This document shows positions 56,210 to 64,000 of a DNA stretch of 64,000 nucleotides, piece after piece. A program made the position numbers and the translations under genes. The stretch is from Moraxella osloensis (GTDB lineage: Bacteria; Pseudomonadota; Gammaproteobacteria; Pseudomonadales; Moraxellaceae). The notes below the pieces were generated by a model. It saw only the letters and a program-made list of their open reading frames with translations, was not told where the DNA came from and searched no databases. Positions within the stretch are counted from its first letter, which is position 1, and each line of letters opens with the position of its first letter. Where the stretch lies: positions 1 to 64,000 of the forward strand of contig NZ_CP047226.1 of the NCBI RefSeq assembly GCF_009867135.1. The letters run 5' to 3'.

Positions 56210-58528
56210 ATGGGTGAATTTAAACGTCATTGGATAGCCTTGATTGCGATTTTGATTGTCACTTTCTCGCTATTAGGTTGGGGTGGGGTCGAAATCTATC
56301 GTACCACACCGCCTATTCCCGAAAAATTTGTCGATAGAACTGGTCAAGTGGTGATGACAAAAGATGATATTCTTAACGGTCAATCGGCTTGGCAATCAAC
56401 GGGTGGTATGCAGTTAGGCTCGGTATATGGTCATGGTGCCTTGCAAGCGCCTGACTGGACAGCGGACTTTTTGCATCGTGAATTGACGACTTGGATGGAT
56501 ATCAAAGCGCAAGCACAATTTCAAAAACCTTTTGCACAGTTAACGGTTGAGCAACAAGCACCGATTGAATCTGCACTCAAACAAGAATATCGCAAAGGCA
56601 GTGCTTATAACAATGGTACGGTGACTTTGTCTGATACGCGTATCGCTGCGATGCAACAAACCGCAAAATACTATATTGACTTATATGGTGATTCGCCTGA
56701 GTTTCATAAATCACGCGAAAGTTTTGCCATGAAAGAAAATACCTTGCCAGATTTGAGCAAACGTGAACATTTGGCAGACTTTTATTTTTGGACCGCTTGG
56801 ACCGCTTCTTCAGAACGCGCAGGCACCAATGCCACTTATACCAATAACTGGCCTCATGAGCCGTTGATTGACAATAACCCAACCGCTGAAAACGTGATTT
56901 GGTCGATTGCCAGTGTGGTATTCTTGATTGCAGGGGTGGGTTTCTTGATATGGGGATGGTCTTTCCTACACCATGATGAAGCTGAAGTAAAACTCACGGT
57001 GCCAAAACGTGATCCATTAAGCTTGATAGAATTAACCCCTTCACAAAAAGCCTTAGCAAAATATGCCTTCTTGGTGATGGGTTTATTCGTCGCTCAGATC
57101 TTTTTGGGTGGTTTGATTGCCCACTATACGGTTGAAGGTCAAGACTTTTATGGCATTCATCTATCTGAATTTCTGCCTTACTCTTTGGCGCGTACATGGC
57201 ACATCCAAGCCGTGTTATTTTGGGTGGCAACCGCGTTTCTAGCAGTTGGTCTATTTGTTACCCCAATCTTGAACGGTGGTAAAGACCCTAAATTTCAAAA
57301 ATTGGGGGTTGATGTTCTTTGGGTGGCACTGATTATTGTTTGCTTGGGTTCTTTTGCAGGTCAATATTTAGCAATTCACCAAATCATGCCTGATAATCTC
57401 AACTTTTGGTTTGGTCACCAAGGTTATGAATTTATCGATATCGGTCGTTTTTGGCAAATCTTGAAATGGGTCGGTGTGTTATTTTGGCTGGTATTGATGT
57501 TGCGTGGTGGTTTAACCGCATTTAAAGGTCAGGGTGATAAAAACTTATTATTTATGTTTATTGCTTCAGTGGTCTGTGTTGGTTTGTTCTACGGTCCAGG
57601 GCTACTTTACGGTGAGCACACGCCAATCGCGATTATGGAATACTGGCGCTGGTGGGTGGTTCATCTATGGGTGGAAGGGTTCTTTGAAGTATTTGCCACC
57701 GTTGCGATTGCTTTTATCTTCTTTAACTTAGGGTTGGTGACTCGCCGTACTGCCACTGCTTCATCTATTACTTCAGGTGCGTTGTTCTTACTGGGCGGTG
57801 TTCCTGGTACTTTCCACCACTTGTATTTTACGGGTACGACTACCCCAATCATGGCAATCGGTGCGTCATTTTCTGCCCTTGAAGTGGTGCCACTGGTAGT
57901 GTTGGGTTATGAAGGCTATGAGCATTGGTCTATGCAGCGCCATGCAGCTTGGATGGATCGTTTAAAATGGCCTGTACTATTCTTCGTTGCGGTTGCGTTC
58001 TGGAACATGTTAGGTGCGGGTGTGTTTGGTTTTATGATTAATCCACCGATCTCACTATTTTATCTACAAGGTTTGAATACCACTGCGGTTCACTCTCATG
58101 CGGCGCTATTTGGGGTATATGGTTTCTTGGCACTCGGTTTTATCTTACTGGTGATGCGCTACATCCGCCCACAATACCGCTTTAATGATCGCTTAATGAA
58201 AGTAGGTTTTTGGGGATTGAATCTTGGCTTAGTCGGTATGATTGTGACTAGCTTACTACCAATCGGTATTTATCAAGCCTATGCGTCCATGACACAAGGT
58301 CTATGGTATGCCCGTAGTGAAGGCTTCTTGCAACAAGATTTCTTAGAAACCTTACGCTGGATTCGCACCATCAGTGACTTAGTCTTTATCGCAGGTGGGT
58401 GTAGTGTGGCTTGGCAAGTGGTAAAAATGGCATTTAACATCGGTTCGCCTGATGCGGCAGTACCTGTACAGCCTTTTGACACGGTTGAAGAAAATCCAGA
58501 CCCTGCCACCCCTGCACATCGTGTATAA
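56210..58528 (+). CDS. norB: Quinol-dependent nitric oxide reductase (qNOR)
   Basis: qNOR reduces two NO to N2O with quinol electrons at the inner membrane. With the ATG at 56210 (AAAAAGG 9-10 bases upstream) the protein has 772 residues, the long single-subunit form with an N-terminal extension rather than the NorBC type. The sequence has about fourteen hydrophobic helices. Haem and metal ligands are in LARTWHIQAVLFWV near 328, LWVEGFFEVFATVA near 485, the HHLYFTG pair near 540 and HSHAALFGVYGF near 628. The nsrR gene beyond the next terminator and palindromes upstream suggest NO-dependent control. No nitrite reductase gene is in the window. Confidence 0.95.
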   Translation: MGEFKRHWIALIAILIVTFSLLGWGGVEIYRTTPPIPEKFVDRTGQVVMTKDDILNGQSAWQSTGGMQLGSVYGHGALQAPDWTADFLHRELTTWMDIKAQAQFQKPFAQLTVEQQAPIESALKQEYRKGSAYNNGTVTLSDTRIAAMQQTAKYYIDLYGDSPEFHKSRESFAMKENTLPDLSKREHLADFYFWTAWTASSERAGTNATYTNNWPHEPLIDNNPTAENVIWSIASVVFLIAGVGFLIWGWSFLHHDEAEVKLTVPKRDPLSLIELTPSQKALAKYAFLVMGLFVAQIFLGGLIAHYTVEGQDFYGIHLSEFLPYSLARTWHIQAVLFWVATAFLAVGLFVTPILNGGKDPKFQKLGVDVLWVALIIVCLGSFAGQYLAIHQIMPDNLNFWFGHQGYEFIDIGRFWQILKWVGVLFWLVLMLRGGLTAFKGQGDKNLLFMFIASVVCVGLFYGPGLLYGEHTPIAIMEYWRWWVVHLWVEGFFEVFATVAIAFIFFNLGLVTRRTATASSITSGALFLLGGVPGTFHHLYFTGTTTPIMAIGASFSALEVVPLVVLGYEGYEHWSMQRHAAWMDRLKWPVLFFVAVAFWNMLGAGVFGFMINPPISLFYLQGLNTTAVHSHAALFGVYGFLALGFILLVMRYIRPQYRFNDRLMKVGFWGLNLGLVGMIVTSLLPIGIYQAYASMTQGLWYARSEGFLQQDFLETLRWIRTISDLVFIAGGCSVAWQVVKMAFNIGSPDAAVPVQPFDTVEENPDPATPAHRV

Positions 58529-58535
58529 TTGGTCA

Positions 58536-58575
58536 CTAAAAAAACAGAGCATCTAGGATGCTCTGTTTTTTTATT
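58536..58575 (+). terminator. Terminator after norB
   Basis: A 10-bp stem, ACAGAGCATC at 58544-58553 with GATGCTCTGT at 58557-58566, is flanked by A7 and T7. The loop is TAG. Confidence 0.88.
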
Positions 58576-58584
58576 CAATACGCA

Positions 58585-58615
58585 TAAAAAAAAGCGCGTT
58601 GATTATCGCGCTTTT
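58585..58615 (-). terminator. Terminator after nsrR
   Basis: AAAAGCGCG and CGCGCTTTT form a stem around an 8-base loop. In the minus direction the A-run becomes a T8 tract, 18-45 bases after the nsrR stop codon. Confidence 0.78.
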
Positions 58616-58632
58616 ACCGCTACTAGCAAGAA

Positions 58633-59229
58633 TCATGATAATAACGCGCGTATCTCTTCAGGATTGCTAACCAAATCAGCGAGCGAGTAACGATCAAACA
58701 CGGTTAAAAACGCTTCAATCGCTTCAAACAAGATAGGTTTTAGTTGGCATACGGGCGAGATGACACAACTAGAATAAACGGGCAGTTGTTCTTTTTTTTC
58801 AATCCAATGATGTGGGGCGATGGGAATTTCTTTACTGACTTGGGAGAAATTTACTACACCAATTTGTTCGGCATGGATAGTCATATCGGCACTATTCCCC
58901 CCATCATCAGTCACCCCGTCATCTTTTTTGGATAAATGATTGCCAAAAAAACAATCGACCATCCCAAAATCAACCTCAGTATGGCGTAGCACCGTACCGA
59001 TGTTGATGTCTTTTGGGGCAAACGCAAGGCGAATACCACCGTTTTTGCCGCGTACACTTTCAATGAGTCCAATCTTACTCAGATGATGGACGATCTTCAT
59101 CAAATGATTCTTAGAGATTTGGTAGCTATCGGCAATCGCTTGAATGTTGCCAAGTTCATGCTGTTTTGGGACGACGGCTAAATAAATTAAAGTGCGTAAT
59201 GCATAGTCACTGTATTGGGTAATTCTCAT
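58633..59229 (-). CDS. nsrR: NO-sensing repressor NsrR (Rrf2 family) with an insertion
   Basis: NsrR binds a [Fe-S] cluster and releases DNA when NO attacks it. The 198-residue protein has a clear Rrf2 winged helix (ITQYSDYALRTLIYLA, ISKNHLMKIVHHLSKIG, VRGKNGGIRLA). Cys93, Cys155 and Cys161 correspond to the three cluster cysteines, but 61 residues separate the first two, against four in E. coli NsrR; the protein is correspondingly about 57 residues longer. The insert (about 95-152) is polar and has DDGVTDDGGNSAD. The C-terminus FDRYSLADLV matches NsrR. A palindrome at 59244-59258 just upstream of its start could be its own operator. It is convergent with norB. Confidence 0.88.
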   Translation of the reverse strand: MRITQYSDYALRTLIYLAVVPKQHELGNIQAIADSYQISKNHLMKIVHHLSKIGLIESVRGKNGGIRLAFAPKDINIGTVLRHTEVDFGMVDCFFGNHLSKKDDGVTDDGGNSADMTIHAEQIGVVNFSQVSKEIPIAPHHWIEKKEQLPVYSSCVISPVCQLKPILFEAIEAFLTVFDRYSLADLVSNPEEIRALLS

Positions 59230-59587
59230 ATTATCTCGGTATCAACTAATATTTAGTTACGAAAAAAAACAACTAGATACATTATGAAAAAAAAAGAGTA
59301 GATTAAGATGAAAAAAGTTCAGCTTAATTTACCAAGTAGCTTAGAGCAGTTGGGTCAATTGGTCCAGTTGGTTTATTAGGATAACTGATGAATCCGTATG
59401 GTAACAAACGACTTGGTTATTTAATGAGCAGCATAAATTGAATATAACTAACCACATATTATACGCTTTTTTATATTGATAACGCGTCCATAATTCTAGT
59501 GTAAATTGATGGACTCGGCTAATCTCAAAATAAACTACAAAAACATACAAAATAGATTGATTTTAGAAAAAGATATATTTCGCTTCT
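59230..59587. other. Region between nsrR and the sco-like gene
   Basis: About 358 AT-rich bases without a supported gene. A 23-codon frame from ATG 59308 (MKKVQLNLPSSLEQ...) exists but has no homolog I recognise. The expected signal-peptide portion of the downstream sco-like gene would fall here, yet no open frame supplies it. Confidence 0.45.
59244..59258 (-). promoter_or_regulatory. Palindrome upstream of nsrR
   Basis: AACTAATATTTAGTT is a dyad of AACTAA and TTAGTT around TAT, 15 bases before the nsrR start. Autoregulation by NsrR or another factor is possible, but it does not match the NsrR consensus well. Confidence 0.35.
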
Positions 59588-60208
59588 GTGGCAATGGATC
59601 ATAGCAAGATGACGCATGACAATATGGCAGGTATGGACCATAGCAAAATGAATCATCAAGATGTGGGGACAGCAAGCACGCCTGCATTGGCAAGTACAGA
59701 ATCTGTCTATCTAACCAATGGCAAATGGACGGATCAAACGAGCAAGCTATTTGATCTCAATGCTTTAAAAGGTAGAAAACAAGTCACGGCGTTTATCTAT
59801 ACCAGCTGTCAGCAAGTTTGCCCAATTATGATGAAAACCATGAAGGACATGCAAGACAAACTACCAGCAGATATCAAAGCGAAAACGGGTTTTTTAGTGG
59901 TGAGTTTGGATCCAAAACGCGATACCCCACAAGTATTGGCAAAATTTGGTGAGCATTACAAAACCGATGGTAACTGGGTATTTTTAAGCGGCAGTGATGA
60001 TGATATCCGTATGCTTGCCAATACCATGAATATCCGTTATCAATTTGCCGAAGGTGGCATGATCAATCACTCGAATGTGATTTCGGTACTCGATGAAAAC
60101 GGCAACATGATTGAGCAAGAGATTGGCAATAGCAAAGGTGAAGCGGCAATTTTGGCAGCCTCAAAAACCCGCCGCCCAGTAATCAGCGGCAAGCTGTGGC
60201 ATTGTTAA
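59588..60208 (+). CDS. SCO1/SenC-family copper protein, apparently missing its export signal
   Basis: SCO proteins carry copper and disulfide-reductase activity to membrane oxidases and reductases. The 206-codon frame has the CxxxC copper motif CQQVC near residue 74, VVSLDPKRDTPQVLAKF near 103 and the ligand histidine in GGMINHSNVISV near 156. The N-terminus MDHSKMTHDNMAGMDHSKMNH is Met/His-rich, a metal-binding pattern seen in copper proteins. The first codon is GTG (59588) with an ATG at 59594, but there is no ribosome binding site and no signal peptide; an in-frame TAG at 59564 precedes the residues FASVA, which look like the end of a lost signal. The gene may be truncated at its 5' end. 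Confidence 0.75.
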   Translation: MAMDHSKMTHDNMAGMDHSKMNHQDVGTASTPALASTESVYLTNGKWTDQTSKLFDLNALKGRKQVTAFIYTSCQQVCPIMMKTMKDMQDKLPADIKAKTGFLVVSLDPKRDTPQVLAKFGEHYKTDGNWVFLSGSDDDIRMLANTMNIRYQFAEGGMINHSNVISVLDENGNMIEQEIGNSKGEAAILAASKTRRPVISGKLWHC

Positions 60209-60342
60209 AAGTAGCAAAACTGCTACCAATCACTACTTTGTTGCTAAATACCAAGCTAGTTTTTCAACAATTTCACATTGTAATCTCTGCATTGGTAAGT
60301 AATAATACGGCTATTATCTATTGACCTTAACCCTAGATTTTT

Positions 60343-62037
60343 ATGCCGCTATTATCGTCCTTAAACCAGTCTATTTTTCTGCGAATTTATGCAGGTCTGT
60401 TATTTATCTGTTTGTTGGTTGCATTTTTTGCGCAACTGCTTATCACCACTATCAATGCAGAGCGGGTACAGACTTATCGCGAGGATATGGCATCAGCGGC
60501 ATTTTATCTCATTGATTCAGGCTTATCGCGCCAAGTGACTGCCCAACAGCGTAATTTTTGGCTCTCTGATGTCAGTACTTTATTTGATACCAAGTTTAAT
60601 ATCGAACCGATCTCAAAAGCGGATTTTAGAACCAGCGAAATCAATCGACTCAATAAACAACAAGCCGTAGTACGTTTTAATAGCGATACCAATACGGCTG
60701 AGATTTATTATAAAATCTCGGGTGAAGACAACGTGTTGCATGTAAGTTTTAATAAACTTAGTGAGCAACAAATCAAAGGAGTAGGCGTGTTGCTACTCGA
60801 TGATTTGTCTTACTATCGTACTTTGGCAGAAAAACAGCAACGCTTGCAACAAATTCAAAAATTTTTCCCTTTTAAGCTCACTTTGCAATCTATTAATAAA
60901 TTGCAGCTTGATACCGACCAAAAAGCGCGCCTGTATCGCAAAGATATCGTGATTATGTTCCGTGACAATACCAGTGTAGAGAATTCATCGATTAGGGTAT
61001 TAGCACCGACTGAAATCCAAGATACCGTGGTGGATTTGGGACCTATTCCGCTATTTAACTGGTTTCCGCTTAATCTGATTATTAGTATCACGCTCATTAG
61101 TATGTTCTTGATTAGTTTAGGGGTGTATGCGCTAATTTTCCCATTAGAGCGTAAATTGCAGCTCATTCAAAGCGGCATTACCAAAGTGCGCGAAGGTAAG
61201 CTCAATACCAAAGTAAAAGTCGTGGGCGAGGATGAAATTGCCCATCTAGCCGCAACCTTTAATAGTATGACTGAGCACATCCGCCGTTTGATTGAATCGC
61301 AGCGCGAGTTGACTCGTGCAGTATCCCATGAGCTGCGTACCCCAGTAGCACGTATTCGCTTTGCTGTGGATATGCTGGCTGATACTGATGATTATGACGA
61401 TCGGATGAGTCAGCGTGATTATATCGATCAGGATATCGAATCGCTCAATGGCTTGATTGATGAAATTTTGACCTATGCCAAGCTTGAAGAAGGCTCACCT
61501 AAAATGGACTGGGAAGATGTCGATTTGCAAGAACTCGTTTCGCAGATTGTCCGCGAGACCAATGCGCTTGGTAAACCTGTCACCGTCAAAGTAGGTAAGG
61601 TGCAAAAAGGTGCGTTTGCACAAGCCGATAGACGCTATTTACACCGCGTGTTGCAAAACTTGGCAGGCAATGCCACCCGGTATGCCGAAAGCACTATTAT
61701 CATCTCAGCCGGCTTAGAAAAAAACGAAGCTTTTATCAGTGTGGAAGATGATGGACAGGGTATTCCAGAAAAAGACCGTGAAAAAGTCTTTATCCCGTTT
61801 GCGCGTCTGGATGATAGTCGTACCCGTGCCTCGGGTGGTTATGGTCTCGGCTTATCAATCGTGTCTCGAATTGCGTTTTGGTTTAATGGTCGCATGTCAG
61901 TGGATGAAAGCCCTACCTTGGGTGGGGCGCGATTTATCATGACTTGGCCGAAAAGCCAGCTAGCGTCAAGTATTGAAGCCGATGAAATTACCCAAAAAAG
62001 TAGCGAGAAAAAATACACGCAAGTGCAAGGGTCATAA
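60343..62037 (+). CDS. bfmS: Sensor histidine kinase BfmS (RstB-like)
   Basis: BfmS senses envelope conditions and phosphorylates or dephosphorylates BfmR. The 564-residue protein has two membrane helices (about 13-37 and 243-266) around a periplasmic sensor domain, a HAMP region near 268-320, and a histidine box RAVSHELRTPVARIRFAVDML with His329. The ATPase domain has HRVLQNLAGNATRYA near 427, EDDGQGIPEKDREKVF near 468 and GGYGLGLSIVSRIA near 497. It corresponds to Acinetobacter BfmS but is separated from bfmR by norB, nsrR and the sco gene, 4.4 kb in all. Confidence 0.9.
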   Translation: MPLLSSLNQSIFLRIYAGLLFICLLVAFFAQLLITTINAERVQTYREDMASAAFYLIDSGLSRQVTAQQRNFWLSDVSTLFDTKFNIEPISKADFRTSEINRLNKQQAVVRFNSDTNTAEIYYKISGEDNVLHVSFNKLSEQQIKGVGVLLLDDLSYYRTLAEKQQRLQQIQKFFPFKLTLQSINKLQLDTDQKARLYRKDIVIMFRDNTSVENSSIRVLAPTEIQDTVVDLGPIPLFNWFPLNLIISITLISMFLISLGVYALIFPLERKLQLIQSGITKVREGKLNTKVKVVGEDEIAHLAATFNSMTEHIRRLIESQRELTRAVSHELRTPVARIRFAVDMLADTDDYDDRMSQRDYIDQDIESLNGLIDEILTYAKLEEGSPKMDWEDVDLQELVSQIVRETNALGKPVTVKVGKVQKGAFAQADRRYLHRVLQNLAGNATRYAESTIIISAGLEKNEAFISVEDDGQGIPEKDREKVFIPFARLDDSRTRASGGYGLGLSIVSRIAFWFNGRMSVDESPTLGGARFIMTWPKSQLASSIEADEITQKSSEKKYTQVQGS

Positions 62038-62164
62038 GCTCGTTACCAGTGATGCTTGCAAATTTGCTCAGACTGGGCTAAATTTTAGTGAGTAACTCAA
62101 TGGTTTAGCGAAATTTGCGCACATCAATTAACCGATGAGCGAAATCATCACAAGCGAGGATGGC

Positions 62165-62344
62165 ATGCGTTACTTATTTTTAGCCTTGGTGGCACTCAAC
62201 ATGGCGGTTTTTGGTTATTATAGTTTTTTGCGCAAACCTACTGAAAGCCAGTCCGTCTCACAGGCGCGTGCAGCATTGGTTCACCCTGTCACAGCCACCA
62301 ATGTGTCAAATGAATTACCCCCCATGATTGGTACTAAAAAGTAA
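62165..62344 (+). CDS. Small single-helix membrane protein
   Basis: The 59-residue protein starts at 62165, with GAGG 5-6 bases upstream; a longer upstream frame from 62135 is unlikely. It has one N-terminal membrane helix (YLFLALVALNMAVFGYYSF) and a polar tail with a cluster of Ser and Gln. The opening resembles SPOR-domain proteins, but the SPOR domain is absent, so it may be a truncated relative or an unrelated small protein. It follows bfmS by 127 bases and could be co-transcribed. Confidence 0.6.
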   Translation: MRYLFLALVALNMAVFGYYSFLRKPTESQSVSQARAALVHPVTATNVSNELPPMIGTKK

Positions 62345-62346
62345 AA

Positions 62347-62421
62347 ATGGCTACCTTAACCAAAGTTATCAAAACCAAAGCTACCAAAACCAAAGTTACT
62401 AAAGAATCATGGTTAGCCTAA
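62347..62421 (+). CDS. Possible 24-residue basic repeat peptide
   Basis: An ATG two bases after the previous stop codon opens a 24-codon frame reading MATLTKVIKTKATKTKVTKE and ending SWLA. It is built on a 15-bp tandem repeat (three units, 62358-62402), giving lysine/threonine pentapeptides. There is no clear ribosome binding site, but coupling to the preceding gene is possible. It could equally be untranslated repeat DNA. Confidence 0.25.
   Translation: MATLTKVIKTKATKTKVTKESWLA
62358..62402. repeat. 15-bp tandem repeat, three units
   Basis: AACCAAAGTTATCAA, AACCAAAGCTACCAA and AACCAAAGTTACTAA follow one another with no gap. The third base changes are mostly C/T exchanges. Confidence 0.85.
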
Positions 62422-62454
62422 CCTATTAAGTAACCAATTAGTCTTCTGTCAGCT

Positions 62455-63831
62455 TTATTCTATAATCGGAATGTTCACCACCACTACTAAACCGCCACCA
62501 TTGGGCTGATTACGGGCGATGACGCTACCATTGTGGAGGTGAGTAATGCGGCTTACAATCGCAAGCCCAAGTCCACTTCCTTGCGTGGTACGTGCCGTTT
62601 CGCCCCGCTCAAACGGCTGCATAATCCGCTCAAGCTGATCTTCGGCAACGCCTTGCCCTTCATCGCTAACTTTGATGGTTAAGTATTTTTGTCTAGAGGT
62701 TATCTCTGGCGTTAGGGTGTCATCGGTAACCACTTGCTCAGTAGGCTGTAGCTCATCATCAATGCCAATCTCAATATGAATGGGCGGCTGACCATACCGA
62801 CAAGCATTATTGACCAAATTAACGATCAGACGCTTAATAGATAAGGGTCGCAATGGCACACTGGGCAGATCGTCTTGGATATCGATAATAAATGGGGTGG
62901 GCGCAAACTGCACCACAATCTCGTTAATGATGGGACGCAGGTTAGTCAATCGTACTGCTTCATCTGAGCCATCTTTCATAAATGAAATAAACTGCTCCAA
63001 AATCGCGTCCATGTCCTCAATGTCATACACTAGCCCTTCCCGCAAAAACTCATCGGGTAGCATCTCAGCTGTGAGTCGCATCCGCGTCAGTGGCGTGCGC
63101 AAATCATGGGAAATACCAGCGAGCATAATATTGCGTTCTTTTTGGGTTTGGATCAGGTTATGAAACAGTCGGTTAAATGCCAAATTCACCTGACGAATCT
63201 CTGTTGAGCCTTCATTGGTCGCCAAATTGTTGGCGTGCCCAAGGGTGATGTAATCAATTGCCACTTTTTGTAGGCGTTTGAGCGGGCGATTTAATTGTCT
63301 TACCAAAAACAAAATAGTCAGCAACGTGGCAAGCGGGATCCCCAATAAGAAAAAATAAATCGACGTTGAGCTATATTTGGCATAAAACTTGACAGGCTCT
63401 TGCAGCCAAACATCCGGATGCGCACTGTCTTGAATATACAAAATCGGCACGGGTTTGAATTTAAAATTGACCGATACAGGACGCTGCATCACGGTTTCCA
63501 TCTGTGTTGCCATCCGCTGGGTAAAATAATCTACCAAGGTTTTTTCTTGAAAAGAAGGTATCTGTTGTGGGTCAGTAATCACGTTAATATGCGAGGCATC
63601 AATAATCCAATTTTTAAGCTCGGGGTTGTTTTTAAAATCTTTATCCGCTTTATCAATCATCAACAGCTGATGGGCAAGATAAGTCGCATGGTTTTGTAGC
63701 TCTGGTAAATACAGACTGCGCCAAAAAAACCACAGCGACAACGCCACGCTCACCAGTACCATCAACATCACCATCAAGGTGGTTTGCCAAGTGTGGCTAT
63801 AGCCTTTAAGTTTGGGTAAATGCGGTTTCAT
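62455..63831 (-). CDS. envZ: EnvZ-type sensor histidine kinase
   Basis: EnvZ senses osmotic and envelope conditions and phosphorylates OmpR. The 458-residue protein has two membrane helices (about 16-38 and 156-178), a HAMP region after RQLNRPLKRL, and the histidine box AGISHDLRTPLTRMRL with His242 (His243 in E. coli EnvZ). The ATP-binding motifs are VNLVNNACRYG near 338, VSDEGQGVAEDQL near 395 and GSGLGLAIVSRI near 422. In most relatives ompR lies directly upstream, but here a divergent aminotransferase gene does. It is therefore an orphan kinase at this locus. Confidence 0.85.
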   Translation of the reverse strand: MKPHLPKLKGYSHTWQTTLMVMLMVLVSVALSLWFFWRSLYLPELQNHATYLAHQLLMIDKADKDFKNNPELKNWIIDASHINVITDPQQIPSFQEKTLVDYFTQRMATQMETVMQRPVSVNFKFKPVPILYIQDSAHPDVWLQEPVKFYAKYSSTSIYFFLLGIPLATLLTILFLVRQLNRPLKRLQKVAIDYITLGHANNLATNEGSTEIRQVNLAFNRLFHNLIQTQKERNIMLAGISHDLRTPLTRMRLTAEMLPDEFLREGLVYDIEDMDAILEQFISFMKDGSDEAVRLTNLRPIINEIVVQFAPTPFIIDIQDDLPSVPLRPLSIKRLIVNLVNNACRYGQPPIHIEIGIDDELQPTEQVVTDDTLTPEITSRQKYLTIKVSDEGQGVAEDQLERIMQPFERGETARTTQGSGLGLAIVSRITHLHNGSVIARNQPNGGGLVVVVNIPIIE

Positions 63832-63895
63832 GCTGGGGTATCCTGATGGTGGCTGTACAGCTAAGTCAAAACGGGCAACGGCACTGGCATCCTGT

Positions 63896-63901
63896 TATAA
63901 T
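63896..63901 (+). promoter_or_regulatory. Possible -10 element of the avtA promoter
   Basis: TATAAT at 63896-63901 is a perfect -10 hexamer 34 bases upstream of the avtA start. No matching -35 is obvious. Confidence 0.4.
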
Positions 63902-63935
63902 ACGCAGATAGCTTGGCAAAATTAAAGGGGCAATC

Positions 63936-64000
63936 ATGCAGTTTTCAAAGTTTGGTGAAAAGTTTACCAAAAACAGCGGTATTTTGCAGTTAATGGATGA
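63936..64000 (+). CDS. avtA: Valine-pyruvate aminotransferase, N-terminal fragment
   Basis: The frame begins MQFSKFGEKFTKNSGILQLM and is cut by the window edge after 21 codons. The opening matches AvtA, which exchanges amino groups between valine and pyruvate in alanine synthesis. AAAGGGG lies 5-6 bases before the ATG. It diverges from envZ, 104 bases away. With so little sequence the call rests on the N-terminal pattern alone. Confidence 0.6.
   Translation, partial: MQFSKFGEKFTKNSGILQLMD

Noticed and set aside
59308..59379. 23-codon frame MKKVQLNLPSSLEQ... before the sco-like gene
   Set aside because: Too short, no family match, weak ribosome binding site; kept only as a remark in the intergenic entry.

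Overview
The window looks like the start of a circular chromosome from a member of the Moraxellaceae. It opens at the first base of dnaA, followed by dnaN, recF and gyrB. The 16S rRNA, a BfmR/BfmS-type two-component pair, the lysM-dprA-tsaC order and the moderately AT-rich DNA fit the Moraxella osloensis (Faucicola) group best. That placement is my recognition of the sequence, not a database search.

Layout. 1-6.6 kb: replication initiation, sliding clamp, RecF and gyrase B. 6.7-13.1 kb: MntP, a mosaic glycine-zipper protein, GMP synthetase, DsbB and glutamate-cysteine ligase. 13.3-16.8 kb: the only clearly accessory stretch, a 1,138-bp DDE insertion sequence with perfect terminal repeats and a 7-bp target duplication, placed just upstream of a roadblock-type gene, followed by an IS605-type element with divergent tnpB and tnpA. 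16.8-28.5 kb: housekeeping genes (ErpA, an ABC-F ATPase carrying a perfect parS, a peroxiredoxin-glutaredoxin fusion, YajQ, HisB, peptide deformylase, LysM protein, DprA, TsaC, GrpE, DnaK). 28.5-34.3 kb: a complete rRNA operon (16S, tRNA-Ile, tRNA-Ala, 23S, 5S) behind tandem promoters. 34.5-47 kb: catalase HPII, tRNA-Ser, a secreted nuclease, a DUF2147-like protein, glnK-amtB with sigma-54/NtrC-type sites, MurD-FtsW, GluQ-DksA, CpdA and Zur. 47.2-54.9 kb: the whole F-type ATP synthase cluster. 55.2-64 kb: BfmR, a nitric-oxide module (quinol NO reductase, NsrR, Sco-like protein), BfmS, two small reading frames, an EnvZ-type kinase without an adjacent OmpR, and the first codons of a valine-pyruvate aminotransferase.

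How the parts relate. The first 19 kb carry three parS-like sites, two inside recF and one in the ABC-F linker, as expected of an origin-proximal ParB loading zone. GlnK and AmtB form a nitrogen-controlled operon. NsrR probably controls norB through palindromes upstream of norB. BfmR and BfmS are normally neighbours but are separated here by the nitric-oxide genes. The ATP synthase cluster has strong hairpins between alpha and gamma and between beta and epsilon.

Most of the window is ordinary conserved chromosome. The points most worth following are the split bfmR/bfmS locus, the NsrR with a long insertion between its cluster cysteines, the glycine-zipper mosaic protein, the hairpins inside the atp cluster, the parS cluster, and the IS insertion between a gene's ribosome binding site and its original promoter. 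I saw no CRISPR array, prophage, toxin-antitoxin pair or defence island.
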